64,000 nt of DNA from assembly GCF_000403135.1 (NCBI RefSeq), contig NZ_AQPN01000001.1:1-64000 (forward strand), written 5' to 3'. Each line of letters begins with the position of its first letter. The stretch's first letter is position 1. Both the position numbers and the translations under genes were made by a program. Of the stretch, positions 45,701-53,969 are shown in pieces. This DNA is from Arcticibacter svalbardensis MN12-7 (GTDB lineage: Bacteria > Bacteroidota > Bacteroidia > Sphingobacteriales > Sphingobacteriaceae). The notes under the pieces were generated by a model that saw only the letters and a list, made by a program, of their open reading frames with translations, did not search any database and was not told the origin of the DNA.

Positions 45701-46084
45701 GGGCGAAGCTCCAATTTGTCTTTGAACTATGACCACGTTATTTCTTATGGAATAAATCATTTTCTGATCAGTCAGAACCTGATCTAAAACAGCAGATAAT
45801 TTTTCATTTTTGAACGTATAATTTAAATGGAGGTTCTTATCGATGATCTCATCGGGACAAAAAAATCTTACAGCAGCCTGCTCCGAGATTCTTTCCAGAG
45901 CCTGGGCTATAGATATGTTATCCAGTTTTATTGTTACCGTCTTGTTTAATAGTTTAAAGCTATCAGAGGAATTTGCAGAAGTCAGTGAGCAAAAGGCAAA
46001 AATTAAATTAAGCAACACAAAACTTGACCTCAAAAACTTATAACAGTAGCACTTCACTCTATTACTAAATAGAGATTTTTTCAT
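42722..46084 (-). CDS. SusC/RagA TonB-linked outer membrane receptor with STN domain (PUL1)
   Basis: A TonB-dependent importer of about 1120 aa. The order is signal peptide, STN signalling domain (about 45-125, KTVTIKLDNISIAQALERIS), carboxypeptidase-D-regulatory-like domain (about 135-215, GIVVDTSGITLPGVSVIL), TonB box region, plug (VVGYGTQKKISLVGAQSSVN) and a beta barrel ending in LAINF. ATG 46084 (MKKSLF) was chosen; a longer frame to 46156 lacks support. An STN domain normally signals through a FecR-type anti-sigma factor, but no fecR adjoins this gene; the nearest is at 59238. Confidence 0.95.
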   Translation of the reverse strand: MKKSLFSNRVKCYCYKFLRSSFVLLNLIFAFCSLTSANSSDSFKLLNKTVTIKLDNISIAQALERISEQAAVRFFCPDEIIDKNLHLNYTFKNEKLSAVLDQVLTDQKMIYSIRNNVVIVQRQIGASPKSIKKNNTVSGIVVDTSGITLPGVSVILKSNRSIGTTTDVNGRFILEVPDEATLVFTYMGFRSREVKTSKAQNNLTVILHEANSFLEEVTVVGYGTQKKISLVGAQSSVNVKDLKLPVSNLTNSLGGRVAGLVSVQRSGELGFNDAQIYIRGISTFTSSLSAPLTLVDGVPREISNIDPEDIESFSVLKDASATAVYGVRGANGVILITTKGGKPGKAVYNIRYNEGITRFTTLPKLADGITYMQMANEAITTRGGVPVYSDEVIEKTRSREDPYLYPNVNWMDELFNKSGKVRNVNSNISGGTENATFYVGLGYYDEVGLYKTDAIKNYDPSTSLKRYNVSSNLTIKPGKSTEIKLGIQGYLNNVNLPFESINNIFADAYFMTPVTMPLQYPDGKIADIRSGSISNPWASLTQAGYANQWRSQVMSNLRLTQQLPFITKGLSASAMFSFDAYNYTSNRYGKLPDTYLALGRDVDGNLLYDQTAIGTEFLAYTKSNVGSRTVYSEASLNYNRDFGKHSVSGLLLYNQSDKIDTYATSLENSLPYRFRGIAGRATYGYANKYFVDANFGLNGSENFLPDKRYGFFPSGGVAWVLSEEGFFEPLKAAVQLLKFRFSYGKVGNSLIDGRRFAYISTISAPGGYSYGIDMKNTYAGKEFGEYAVDVQWETSKKTNLGLDVHTLKDKLSIQADFYKEYRSGIFLRRKSLPIYAGMINAPFANIGVIDNRGLDASVNYNNQFGKFSLQLLGTFTYNKNKVIENDDPAWKYPWLERKGRPVSQRFGYEAVGLFASDDEVANSPRQTGDTRAGDIKYRDVNADGKIDSYDQVPLGYGNVPRMTYGFGFTVGYKNLSLSTLFQGAAQVDYLISGEAALPFQQGLSRGNLMDNIADRWTIENPNPNAFYPRLGSGSINDNFAASSWWVKKADYLRLKTLQLSYSLPKSWTGSVGIKSANIFLQGVNLVTFSSFKLWDVELDNGRGDKYPNTASYTAGLAINF

Positions 46085-46715
46085 ATTTTTATATATTAAA
46101 TGTGATTGGCAGGACAACAACTCTATGATTATCAGGTCAGGCAGAGTGGTGTCCAATATTCTATTGCATTTGGTATCCCGGGCAGAACTTTTCTGTGCGG
46201 GTTTCTTATTAAATAGCCTTTACCTCATATATGTATTCGATTTCAGTTGGACTCTATACTAACTTCTTTCAAGAAAAGGGATTAGCTACATTTTCTTTAT
46301 ATTCCCATTTAAGAGCAATATGTTGGCGGAGATTCCTAAATATTTACGTATTTGAAGCATTGCCAATATATGGGTAAGACCCCTAGATAAGGTCCAAGGC
46401 GTAGATCAATCTGAAAAATGAATAACTTCGATTAATTCATTCAGTAAATAGGTCTTTTCTTTGTTTGGTAAAAATGAGTTTAAGCTTCCGGCAAGATTTG
46501 AAACTAATCGATCAGCGCAAACCGCATACAAAAACCAATACATTTGGTAATTAGTTATGCATAGACTTACCTTGTTCTTAAGAATTTTTTACAGTTAATC
46601 CCAGAGCGTTTCCTGCTTTAAGTTATGTTGCCATTTTTTGCTAGTCAAAAGCAAAACGGATTTTGTCCATTAAATATAAAATCATTTTTTTTAAGGACAA
46701 TCTATTCCTAATCGG
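46085..46715. other. Long leader / intergenic region between PUL1 and the fucose-type genes
   Basis: About 630 bases with no coding frame. It must hold the PUL1 promoter. The 21-bp motif at 46398-46418, shared with 60817-60837, is the only element I can support. I found no TAnnTTTG element on the minus strand here, which fits control by an ECF sigma factor or other activator. Confidence 0.5.
46398..46418 (-). promoter_or_regulatory. Shared 21-bp element, copy 1
   Basis: GGCGTAGATCAATCTG followed by five A on the plus strand. It matches the reverse complement of 60817-60837 in 20 of 21 positions. Read towards PUL1 susC (start 46084) it is 314 bases upstream, the same orientation and distance as copy 2 relative to the SDR gene. 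Confidence 0.6.
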
Positions 46716-47561
46716 CTAAACTTTGCGCGTATCAACCAACTGATAAAATTCGGCACAATTATCTCCCCATAAATTGCTTTTTTCTTCAATGTTTAAAAAC
46801 GAAGTATTTTTTTCCAGAACTTCACAGACTTGTCCGTATGATGCAGCTAAAAGACATACCGGCCAATCACTTCCGAACATCACCCTGTCAATACCGAATA
46901 CATCTAAAACTATCGATATATAAGATTTAAAATCTTGGTGTTGCCATAAATTCCAATCTGCTTCCGTTACTAATCCAGCGATCTTGCAACTCACATTACG
47001 AAAATTTTTAAATAAAGTAATATCCTGAAGCCACCCCTCCATTAACTGATCTTTAATGAAAGGCTTAGCTATATGATTGATTACAAATTTCTGATCGGGA
47101 AATCGTTTAACAAATTCTACTGCATACCTTAAATGTCTTGGATGTATCAATATATCATAGGTATAACCAAACTTGATTAAGAGGGAAATTCCATTGCAAA
47201 AATCCTTACCTAGTAAAAAGTCGTCTTCCAATTCTGACTGTATAATATGCCTGAAGCCTTTTAAGGATTTAAACTGCGAAAAATAGGTTAAACGTTCTTC
47301 AATATTTTCAGCTCGAAAATCCACCCAGCCAACAACACCTTTAATAAAGTTGTGTTGGCTAGCCAATTGTAGTAAAAAATGGGTTTCACTTTCACTTTGG
47401 TCTGCCTGCACAGCCACGCAACCATCAATTCCATTTTGTGCTAACAGGGGCTGAACATCGGTGGGCAAAAAATCATTCTTTATACGGGACATGTCATCAT
47501 CAATCCAACTGTCCTTAATTGGGTCATATTTCCAGAAATGCTGATGGCTATCTATTTTCAT
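46716..47561 (-). CDS. Amidohydrolase / sugar-acid lactonase (COG3618-like)
   Basis: A 281-aa cytoplasmic TIM-barrel hydrolase. Metal-site pattern: MKIDSHQHFWKYDP (HxH), LIHPRH and FVINHIAKP in the middle, and MFGSDWPVCLL with the catalytic Asp. Relatives hydrolyse L-fucono-, L-rhamnono- or galactonolactones. ATG 47561 was chosen because family proteins start with this M-x-I-D-x-H-x-H-x-W. As last gene of PUL2, 37 bases after the UxaA large subunit, it would open the lactone made by the sugar dehydrogenase. Confidence 0.9.
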   Translation of the reverse strand: MKIDSHQHFWKYDPIKDSWIDDDMSRIKNDFLPTDVQPLLAQNGIDGCVAVQADQSESETHFLLQLASQHNFIKGVVGWVDFRAENIEERLTYFSQFKSLKGFRHIIQSELEDDFLLGKDFCNGISLLIKFGYTYDILIHPRHLRYAVEFVKRFPDQKFVINHIAKPFIKDQLMEGWLQDITLFKNFRNVSCKIAGLVTEADWNLWQHQDFKSYISIVLDVFGIDRVMFGSDWPVCLLAASYGQVCEVLEKNTSFLNIEEKSNLWGDNCAEFYQLVDTRKV

Positions 47562-47598
47562 CGCTGTATAATTAATTATTTTATGAGCTACTTCAATA

Positions 47599-48807
47599 CT
47601 AGGGTAAACAAGAAGGCCCAATTGGTTCAAAGGTTTTGTATCCCAGTACAAATTCCTGATGACCGAGCATTTCGGAGCAAGTTTGCTGCCCGGAAGCAAG
47701 ACTTAGAATTTTTTGGACAATCTCCTGGCCAACTTCTTTTATCGTAGCTTGGTTGTAAAGAATTTTGCCCGCGTTAATATCCATATCTTCTTCCATTCTT
47801 TTGAACGTTTCCGGGTTTGCGCACACTTTAATTACCGGAGCAATTGCCGAACCAACCACAGACCCCCTTCCTGTTGTAAATAAAACACAATGCGCGCCAG
47901 AAGCAATCAATTCAGCTATTTCAGAGCTGTCATTCGGATTGGGAAATCCAAACCTTGGATTCCCATCTGGAACAATATCCATTAAATATAATCCTGTTTT
48001 TTGGGGGATATCACCCGGTTTAATCATGCCAGAAACGGGAGAATTGCCGGTTTTACAGTAAGCACCCATTGATTTTTCTTCAAGCGTTGTCAATCCGCCT
48101 TCTGCATTACCAGGAGCAAAACTGCCATGACCCATGATTGAATAATATTTTGCTGCTTTTTCGACCGCCTTTTTTAATTCATCGGCTAACAAAGGAGTAG
48201 TAGCACGATTGCTCATGATCTTTTCCAGCCCGATCATTTCACCAGTATTTTCGAATATAGCCGTTCCTCCATTTTCTATTATTAAATCGAAAGCATTTCC
48301 AACAGCTGGGTTAGAGGTAATTCCACTTGTTGCATCGCTACCACCACAGACTACCCCTACACTCAATTCAGAGAGAGAAATATTTACAACTGGTACTGAT
48401 TTGATTTCTTCTAACGCAGATGAGATAAAATCAATTCCTTCATCAATGGCTTTTCTGGTACCACCAACAGATTGAATACCAACCAATTTTACCGGACGTC
48501 CACTTTCTTCAATAGTTTGTTGCAATCTTAACCGGTTAAAACTTTCACAACCTAAAGACACTAATAAAACAGCACCCACATTCTGGTGCGTACATAGTGC
48601 ATTCATCATTTTATCAGCATAGCTATTGGGATAACAGCCACCAAAGCCAATAAGGTGTACCTGTTGATTACGAAATTGTGTGGAAATTTCTCTTGCAACA
48701 TGGTGTGCACACTCGACAAGATAGGCTACAACTACTAAATTACGGATACCTTTTCGACCGTCCTGACGCAGGTAACCTTTTAAGTTATTTTGGACTAATG
48801 AACTCAT
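47599..48807 (-). CDS. UxaA-family dehydratase, large (C-terminal) subunit
   Basis: A 402-aa sugar-acid dehydratase subunit (altronate/galactarate dehydratase family). Typical segments are GYLRQDGRKGIRNLVVVAYL at the start, GFGGCYPN, VGVVCGGSDATSGITSNPAV in the middle and FTTGRGSVVGSAIAPVIKVC near the end. The active site holds iron ligated by conserved Cys/His. It pairs with the SAF-domain subunit whose gene overlaps it by 23 bases. In the Campylobacter jejuni fucose locus the same split pair is present, so the substrate here may be L-fuconate, as inference. Confidence 0.9.
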   Translation of the reverse strand: MSSLVQNNLKGYLRQDGRKGIRNLVVVAYLVECAHHVAREISTQFRNQQVHLIGFGGCYPNSYADKMMNALCTHQNVGAVLLVSLGCESFNRLRLQQTIEESGRPVKLVGIQSVGGTRKAIDEGIDFISSALEEIKSVPVVNISLSELSVGVVCGGSDATSGITSNPAVGNAFDLIIENGGTAIFENTGEMIGLEKIMSNRATTPLLADELKKAVEKAAKYYSIMGHGSFAPGNAEGGLTTLEEKSMGAYCKTGNSPVSGMIKPGDIPQKTGLYLMDIVPDGNPRFGFPNPNDSSEIAELIASGAHCVLFTTGRGSVVGSAIAPVIKVCANPETFKRMEEDMDINAGKILYNQATIKEVGQEIVQKILSLASGQQTCSEMLGHQEFVLGYKTFEPIGPSCLP

Positions 48808-49084
48808 GATCTAATGTGTATGTAGAAATATAATCACTTTTCAAGTTATGCAGATGCACATGGGCACCCCTTGGAATATCTTCAATTGCTGAGCCTATGG
48901 GCACCCCAAATTTGATCACCTGTTCACCCTTCAAAATAGGTCTGGCTGCAATTTTATGGCCAAGGCCCAGCGGTTTATCAAATACGACCAGCACTCCATC
49001 AATCTCTTGCTCATCACCTGGTAAAATGCCATTGCAGATCGCAAACACGTTATCAAGAGGGTTAATTTTTATTAGTTTATTCAT
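48785..49084 (-). CDS. UxaA-family dehydratase, small (SAF domain) subunit
   Basis: A 99-aa protein consisting of the SAF domain that forms the N-terminus of full-length UxaA: KINPLDNVFAICNGILPGDE, then GLGHKIAARPILKGEQVIKF and GVPIGSAIEDIPRGAHVHLHN. It overlaps the large-subunit gene by 23 bases, ensuring coupled translation. Split small and large subunits are known in several bacteria. Confidence 0.92.
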   Translation of the reverse strand: MNKLIKINPLDNVFAICNGILPGDEQEIDGVLVVFDKPLGLGHKIAARPILKGEQVIKFGVPIGSAIEDIPRGAHVHLHNLKSDYISTYTLDHEFISPK

Positions 49085-49091
49085 TTTCTAA

Positions 49092-49478
49092 TTACATATC
49101 TAACTTCACAATGCAATCAATTTCAATCTTGATTCCTTTCATTAAACCGGACTGTACAGTTGTTCTCGCCGGTTTAATGCCGGTAAAATATTGAGAATAG
49201 ATCTGATTAAAGCGGTCAAAATCCGATATATCACTTAGATGTACTGCACATTTTACAATATTTTGCATGGAACTACCCGCTTCCAGGATTATAGCCTCAA
49301 TGTTTTGCAAGGTCCGATGTGTTTCTTCTTCAATTGTTCCTAAGATAAAGGCGGAGGTTTTAAAATCCACAGCTGCCTGCCCACTGATAAAAAGGAAACC
49401 GTCAACCAAAACACCATCAGAATAAGCGCCTGTTGTGAATTCGTTACTACGATCCGGGTGAGAAATTTTTACTTTCAT
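49092..49478 (-). CDS. RidA/YjgF family enamine/imine deaminase
   Basis: A 128-aa Rid protein. The family core LFISGQAAVD, the helix region and KPARTTVQSG, whose Arg is the substrate-binding residue of active RidA deaminases, are present. RidA hydrolyses reactive enamines formed by PLP-dependent dehydratases. It lies 8 bases from the SAF subunit and 16 from the permease gene, inside PUL2. Its presence suggests a nitrogen-containing intermediate, or a PLP enzyme such as the one at 31087. Confidence 0.9.
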   Translation of the reverse strand: MKVKISHPDRSNEFTTGAYSDGVLVDGFLFISGQAAVDFKTSAFILGTIEEETHRTLQNIEAIILEAGSSMQNIVKCAVHLSDISDFDRFNQIYSQYFTGIKPARTTVQSGLMKGIKIEIDCIVKLDM

Positions 49479-49494
49479 ATAATTATTTTTAGAG

Positions 49495-50745
49495 TTAAAC
49501 CGCTTTAAATATATTGTTATCAGGTAAGGTCGTGCCCTTCCTGGTCCTTATTTTGCTTCCAACTGAAGCAAAATATAACATGAAGAGATAGGCAGGCAGA
49601 CAGACTAAATAAGCCATTTGATGCGAACTGATCTCGGCGAAATAACCATAGAGTAAGGGCCAAACGGCACCTCCAACGATTCCCATTACCAACAGGGAGG
49701 AGCCGGCTTTAGTAAATTTACCCAGGTCTGCTAAGGCAAGGGGAAATATGGCTGGCCATAGAAGTGAATTTGTTATACCCAACAATGCAACCAGGTATAT
49801 GGATACAGAAGCAGGGGCGACAACAATTAAAAGTGTCGTTATTATTCCTGATATAGTACATAAGATTAATGCATTTCTCTGACTGATTCGTCTGGGAATA
49901 AAGATTATACCCAATAAATAGCCTAATACCATTCCACCCGAAGTATACCATACATACGATTCCGGATACGGCAATTTCAAAATCGCTGCATAGTCATTTA
50001 TAGATCCCAATGCAATTATTTCTACGCCAACATCAAAAAATATCGCCACTACTCCTAACAAAACATGGGGAAATTGAAAGATATTTTTTTTTGAATTAAT
50101 ATGACTAGTTGTTAAGTTATCATTTAATGTTTCATCTTCACCGATAGCTTTAATTTCCGGAAGAGGTGAAAAATAAGATAATACGCCAACCAGGATTAAT
50201 ATTCCTGAGATAATATAGAATGGAAAAGTAACATCCTTAACCTCAACATTTGCAAGATTAAGGAAAGTAGCCAGGATCAGGGAAGCGCCTGCAAAGGATA
50301 ACTTATCACAGATACCCATGATACAGATTCTCCTTGCTGCGCTGTCGATTGACCCAAGTATGGTAACATACGAATTTATGGCACTGGTAAGTAGGGTCTG
50401 ACCAATTCCAACTATAAACAATGCAAGCAAAAACAGAGAAAAACTAACAACCTGGGAAGCAAATCCGATTAAAAAGAATCCTGCAGCAATAATTAAAAAT
50501 GCCGTAGTAATTCCTCCTTTATACCCGACCTTTCTAATTACAGTTCCTGATGGGACACCAAAAACCACGTAGGCTAAGAATGTTGCAGTCATAATTAAAT
50601 AGGACATACCAGTGGAAATATGAAATGCGTCTTGTACAAACGGTATAAAAAAGGCATTTATGCCTACAGAAAAACCCAGCACAGCATACATGGAACCTAT
50701 GATTACCAGCGGGACAATTAAAGCCGTTTTACTATTCATCATCAT
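49495..50745 (-). CDS. MFS sugar permease (FucP-like)
   Basis: A 416-aa inner-membrane transporter with about twelve transmembrane helices in two halves separated by a hydrophilic loop (about residues 200-222). The first half has the MFS signature VVFGVPSGTVIRKVGYKGGI between helices 2 and 3. The overall pattern matches the fucose/glucose permease branch of the MFS (proton symport). Position between the RidA gene and the unknown secreted enzyme supports uptake of the sugar released outside. Confidence 0.85.
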   Translation of the reverse strand: MMMNSKTALIVPLVIIGSMYAVLGFSVGINAFFIPFVQDAFHISTGMSYLIMTATFLAYVVFGVPSGTVIRKVGYKGGITTAFLIIAAGFFLIGFASQVVSFSLFLLALFIVGIGQTLLTSAINSYVTILGSIDSAARRICIMGICDKLSFAGASLILATFLNLANVEVKDVTFPFYIISGILILVGVLSYFSPLPEIKAIGEDETLNDNLTTSHINSKKNIFQFPHVLLGVVAIFFDVGVEIIALGSINDYAAILKLPYPESYVWYTSGGMVLGYLLGIIFIPRRISQRNALILCTISGIITTLLIVVAPASVSIYLVALLGITNSLLWPAIFPLALADLGKFTKAGSSLLVMGIVGGAVWPLLYGYFAEISSHQMAYLVCLPAYLFMLYFASVGSKIRTRKGTTLPDNNIFKAV

Positions 50746-50810
50746 TTTTTAATTTGTTAAATATTCGTGTTTTTAACTTTATTGTTTACAACCATCTTAG
50801 TAAAAAGTCT

Positions 50811-53099
50811 TTATTTTTCGGATAGCTCCACCCGTACATATTCACAATCAATTACCTTTTCTATCAGGTCCTGAGCAACATAATAATATTGATTCGATGC
50901 TTCAAAGCCAATAAGCGGATTATTCCTTGTGATTTCAAAAAGTGTCCTTGCTAATGAGATTTCATCCATTAGTAGGACATTTATTTCCTTTCTTAACGCA
51001 CTTCTTTCGGATTCTGGAATATTTCCTGCAAGCAATTTATCCCGGCAAATTATAAAATGTGCCTGATTGGAAACAGATGCAAAGTGAATATAAGCAGCTT
51101 GAGCAATTTCAGCATCGCCCTCAGCTTTTCTTTTATTGCCAGTTGAGGCGTACTTTACTGCCTGGTTAAACATACCAAGACCTTCCTTCCAGCCCTTAAC
51201 GAGTTTATCAAATTGCTCAACAAAGACTGCTTTCGGATACGGCGCAAGCCAGCCATTCAGATCATCATAAGGAAACCCTACCATAGTAGCCGTATAATTG
51301 GTAGATTTTGCAAACAATAAATTAGCCGGCCCGTATTGCAATGGTGATCGGTAAATCACATTTGCACTAAAAGGGAATTGCCGGAATGCTTTACTGAAGG
51401 AAGTCCATGCTCTCCTTACGTATGGAACTGCTTTATCACCGTAGCGTTTTAAGGCTAGATTATTTAATATCGTTTCCGTATTTGCATTTGGTTGTTGTGC
51501 AAATGCATAAGCAATTTCCAGGTTCGGAGAAGGATATCCTCCCAGAGACCAGCTTAACATCATTCCATCTATATTTTCCTTTGCTAAATTGGAGGTGTGC
51601 TCAGCAACAAGATCAGGAACAGGAAGCCAAGGAACAGCTGATAACTCCCAAGTATTATTAATCTGCACCTTGGCAACCGTCTTTAAGCCGGCCTTTTTTG
51701 CAAATTCCCAGTGGCTTTTGGCATGATTTCCAGGACCTATAACCGAAATAGAATATTCACCAACAGTTGTTTTTACCCCTCCGCGTTCGAAGGGCTTTTT
51801 CCATTCGCTTACCGACATGAACCACACCGACTTTGGTAATTTGGAAATTATATCAAATGCATCACTATCATGCCAGCCCCAATCCCATACAATTACTTTT
51901 GCATCTGGATTCCCTTTGTGCACTCCAACTTCGATCGCTTTATTCACATCAGCTATAACAGCTGAATAGCTTAATTTACTACAGCGGGGACAGCTCTGCT
52001 GATTGCCATGCGAAGCACAATTAGTCAGGTTCTCAGATGCCGTGATGGTAAACACGCCACCCAAATCCGGCACTTGCTTAAACACATAACATAGCGAATT
52101 CGTCATCCAGTCTGTCACTGTTTTATTGCTGGTGCACAGTGCGGTAAGATCCCCTTCCCTGGCTCCTGCCATAGCACTCCTATTTTCAAAAAATGATGCT
52201 GGCATCGATCTGGGCTCATTCAGGTATAAATACACCTGAATACCATATTTCTTCGCTCGTTCAACTGTTTTTCTCAGATTCGCAATACGTTGATTGTGAC
52301 CTGCCCCGAATTCAGGAAAGTCAGTACCACCGGGGGCGAGTTGATTCAGGACAACGTGCATCCAGACCCCATTAATTCCCTGCGCCGCCAGTCTGGCCAA
52401 CAATCCGTCCGGATAAGGATTTATTGCTGTATCAATAAGTGGATCCCCAAATACACCGAAATAGGAATAGATAAAACGTAGCCCCTTTTTATTTGAATCA
52501 ATCAGAGACTGGATTTTAGGTTTATTGGGTATCGTACTTAGCTCTTCTATAAAGCCTAAACGAGGTTTTTCAGGTTTCTTTAAGGCCTTTTTAAAATATA
52601 TACCGACTAACTGCTTGATTTCTTTTGCGCGCTGTTTGTCTTTTTCAGTAGGCGTAGTAAATGAAAGACGCGGACATTTTGGTTTTAAACCACCCAACTT
52701 TATGAAGAGGAAATCATCATCACGCAGCGAAACGGCAAGTTCATTTTTTGACATTCCCGTCAGCTCCAATAGTTGGTCATAGGGTAATAAATGCCAGTTT
52801 CTCCGAATCACGGTAATAAACATCTGTTTTTTGTAGTTTTCGGGGATCAGCACACCGTTTGGTAAGCCCATTGAAGCCGCAATTTCATTAATGTCTTTAA
52901 CCTGACATCCAATTGTTTTTGCCATAATTGACGGTTCAACTAGATTCCAGTTGCGCCAAACGAAGGCATACATGGTGTTAGGAAAGTACTTAAATTCAAT
53001 GGCTGGTGGATAAGAACCAACAGGCAATTCTTCCTGAGCAAAGAGAGGATGATTTAATAAGATTAAAAGCAAAAAAGCTATTTTCAAGAATTTTAGCAT
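50811..53099 (-). CDS. Large secreted protein of no recognised family; candidate glycoside hydrolase
   Basis: A 762-aa protein with a clean signal peptide (cleavage about residue 21, FAQ). Two tandem 40-residue repeats follow: MYAFVWRNWNLVEPSIMAKT (from 43) and MFITVIRRNWHLLPYDQLLE (from 93). The large middle (about 205-520) alternates strand and helix like a TIM barrel, with VYLYLNEPRS (E295) and TITASENLTNCASHGNQQ (E356), then CPRC (C370, C373). The C-terminus (about 560-760) is helical. I cannot place it in a named GH family. Its gene overlaps creatininase by 7 bases and lies next to the permease in PUL2. Confidence 0.75.
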   Translation of the reverse strand: MLKFLKIAFLLLILLNHPLFAQEELPVGSYPPAIEFKYFPNTMYAFVWRNWNLVEPSIMAKTIGCQVKDINEIAASMGLPNGVLIPENYKKQMFITVIRRNWHLLPYDQLLELTGMSKNELAVSLRDDDFLFIKLGGLKPKCPRLSFTTPTEKDKQRAKEIKQLVGIYFKKALKKPEKPRLGFIEELSTIPNKPKIQSLIDSNKKGLRFIYSYFGVFGDPLIDTAINPYPDGLLARLAAQGINGVWMHVVLNQLAPGGTDFPEFGAGHNQRIANLRKTVERAKKYGIQVYLYLNEPRSMPASFFENRSAMAGAREGDLTALCTSNKTVTDWMTNSLCYVFKQVPDLGGVFTITASENLTNCASHGNQQSCPRCSKLSYSAVIADVNKAIEVGVHKGNPDAKVIVWDWGWHDSDAFDIISKLPKSVWFMSVSEWKKPFERGGVKTTVGEYSISVIGPGNHAKSHWEFAKKAGLKTVAKVQINNTWELSAVPWLPVPDLVAEHTSNLAKENIDGMMLSWSLGGYPSPNLEIAYAFAQQPNANTETILNNLALKRYGDKAVPYVRRAWTSFSKAFRQFPFSANVIYRSPLQYGPANLLFAKSTNYTATMVGFPYDDLNGWLAPYPKAVFVEQFDKLVKGWKEGLGMFNQAVKYASTGNKRKAEGDAEIAQAAYIHFASVSNQAHFIICRDKLLAGNIPESERSALRKEINVLLMDEISLARTLFEITRNNPLIGFEASNQYYYVAQDLIEKVIDCEYVRVELSEK

Positions 53100-53839
53100 C
53101 CCTTACTGAGTTTATCTTTAATATGATTAAGTATTACGGTTTTGGCACGATTGCCATAATCCAACGAAGCATTTAATGCACTTTTAGAATACCATTTCTC
53201 ATCAGAATAGCGGCCCATATCCACTGCTTCCGGGCAAAAAGCCATCATTAAAGAAGTTTCTTGTTCTCCAGCATGATCAATGGGGAATTCAGCCTGGACT
53301 TCCGTACTCATAAATGGATGAACGTTGATCCAGTTAAAGGGACTATCTCCTGCTGCATGGTCCTTATAATATTCAGCAAAAGAAATATTGCCCCACCATC
53401 CTTCTCCATTTTCTTTTTCTATGAAAGCAAATGTTTCCTGTCTTGCGGCAAGCTTAAACGACAGATCTGTTGGCATTCCCTCTGAAAAATTTTCACACTG
53501 ATGATGAATAAATACATGAATATTGCGGAAGCCTATACGCAATAAATTATAAAATAATTGCCTTGCAAAGGGTTGCAGAATCTGACTATCTATATGTACC
53601 GTCCCGTTACGTTCGGGAGGCTCTACAGCGAAACTACTTGCACCATAATAAAAGGGTGGAAAAATCACAATGGGCATCTCTTTTTCTATCATTTCCAGAG
53701 CGCGAACGACCAGAAGAGTATCTACCCCTGGTGATAAATGTTCACCATGATACTCCAAAACTCCTAGGGCTAATGCCACTGGTACATTTTTATCAATAGC
53801 TTCTCGGATTTGATCCGGAAACATGAGCTCATATCGCAT
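53093..53839 (-). CDS. Creatininase family amidohydrolase
   Basis: A 248-aa cytoplasmic metalloenzyme. Metal-binding residues appear in LGVLEYHGEHLSPGVDT (E, H, D; about 27-43), VFIHHQCENF and DHAGEQETSLMM (H, E). Family members hydrolyse creatinine or cyclic amides and include enzymes of cofactor and nucleobase pathways. It is the first gene after the hairpin that follows susD2 and overlaps the candidate glycoside hydrolase by 7 bases. Creatininase is not expected for fucose catabolism, so it may deamidate or open an amide of the target compound. Confidence 0.88.
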   Translation of the reverse strand: MRYELMFPDQIREAIDKNVPVALALGVLEYHGEHLSPGVDTLLVVRALEMIEKEMPIVIFPPFYYGASSFAVEPPERNGTVHIDSQILQPFARQLFYNLLRIGFRNIHVFIHHQCENFSEGMPTDLSFKLAARQETFAFIEKENGEGWWGNISFAEYYKDHAAGDSPFNWINVHPFMSTEVQAEFPIDHAGEQETSLMMAFCPEAVDMGRYSDEKWYSKSALNASLDYGNRAKTVILNHIKDKLSKGC

Positions 53840-53878
53840 AAATTTCCTATTGAATATTCTATTTAAAATTTAATCTGA

Positions 53879-53907
53879 AATAGACTGTATAAAGCAAACA
53901 GTCTATT
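53879..53907 (-). terminator. Intercistronic hairpin between susD2 and creatininase
   Basis: A perfect 10-bp stem (53879-53888 with 53898-53907, AATAGACTGT arm) with a 9-base loop. There is no strong T tract on the minus strand, so it may be a partial terminator or an mRNA-stabilising hairpin that raises susCD expression relative to the enzyme genes. Confidence 0.55.
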
Positions 53908-53969
53908 CCTTGTTCATTAATCAACCTGCCAAAACCCAGACTACAATCTATTCCTTAAGTAGAAAAGAA

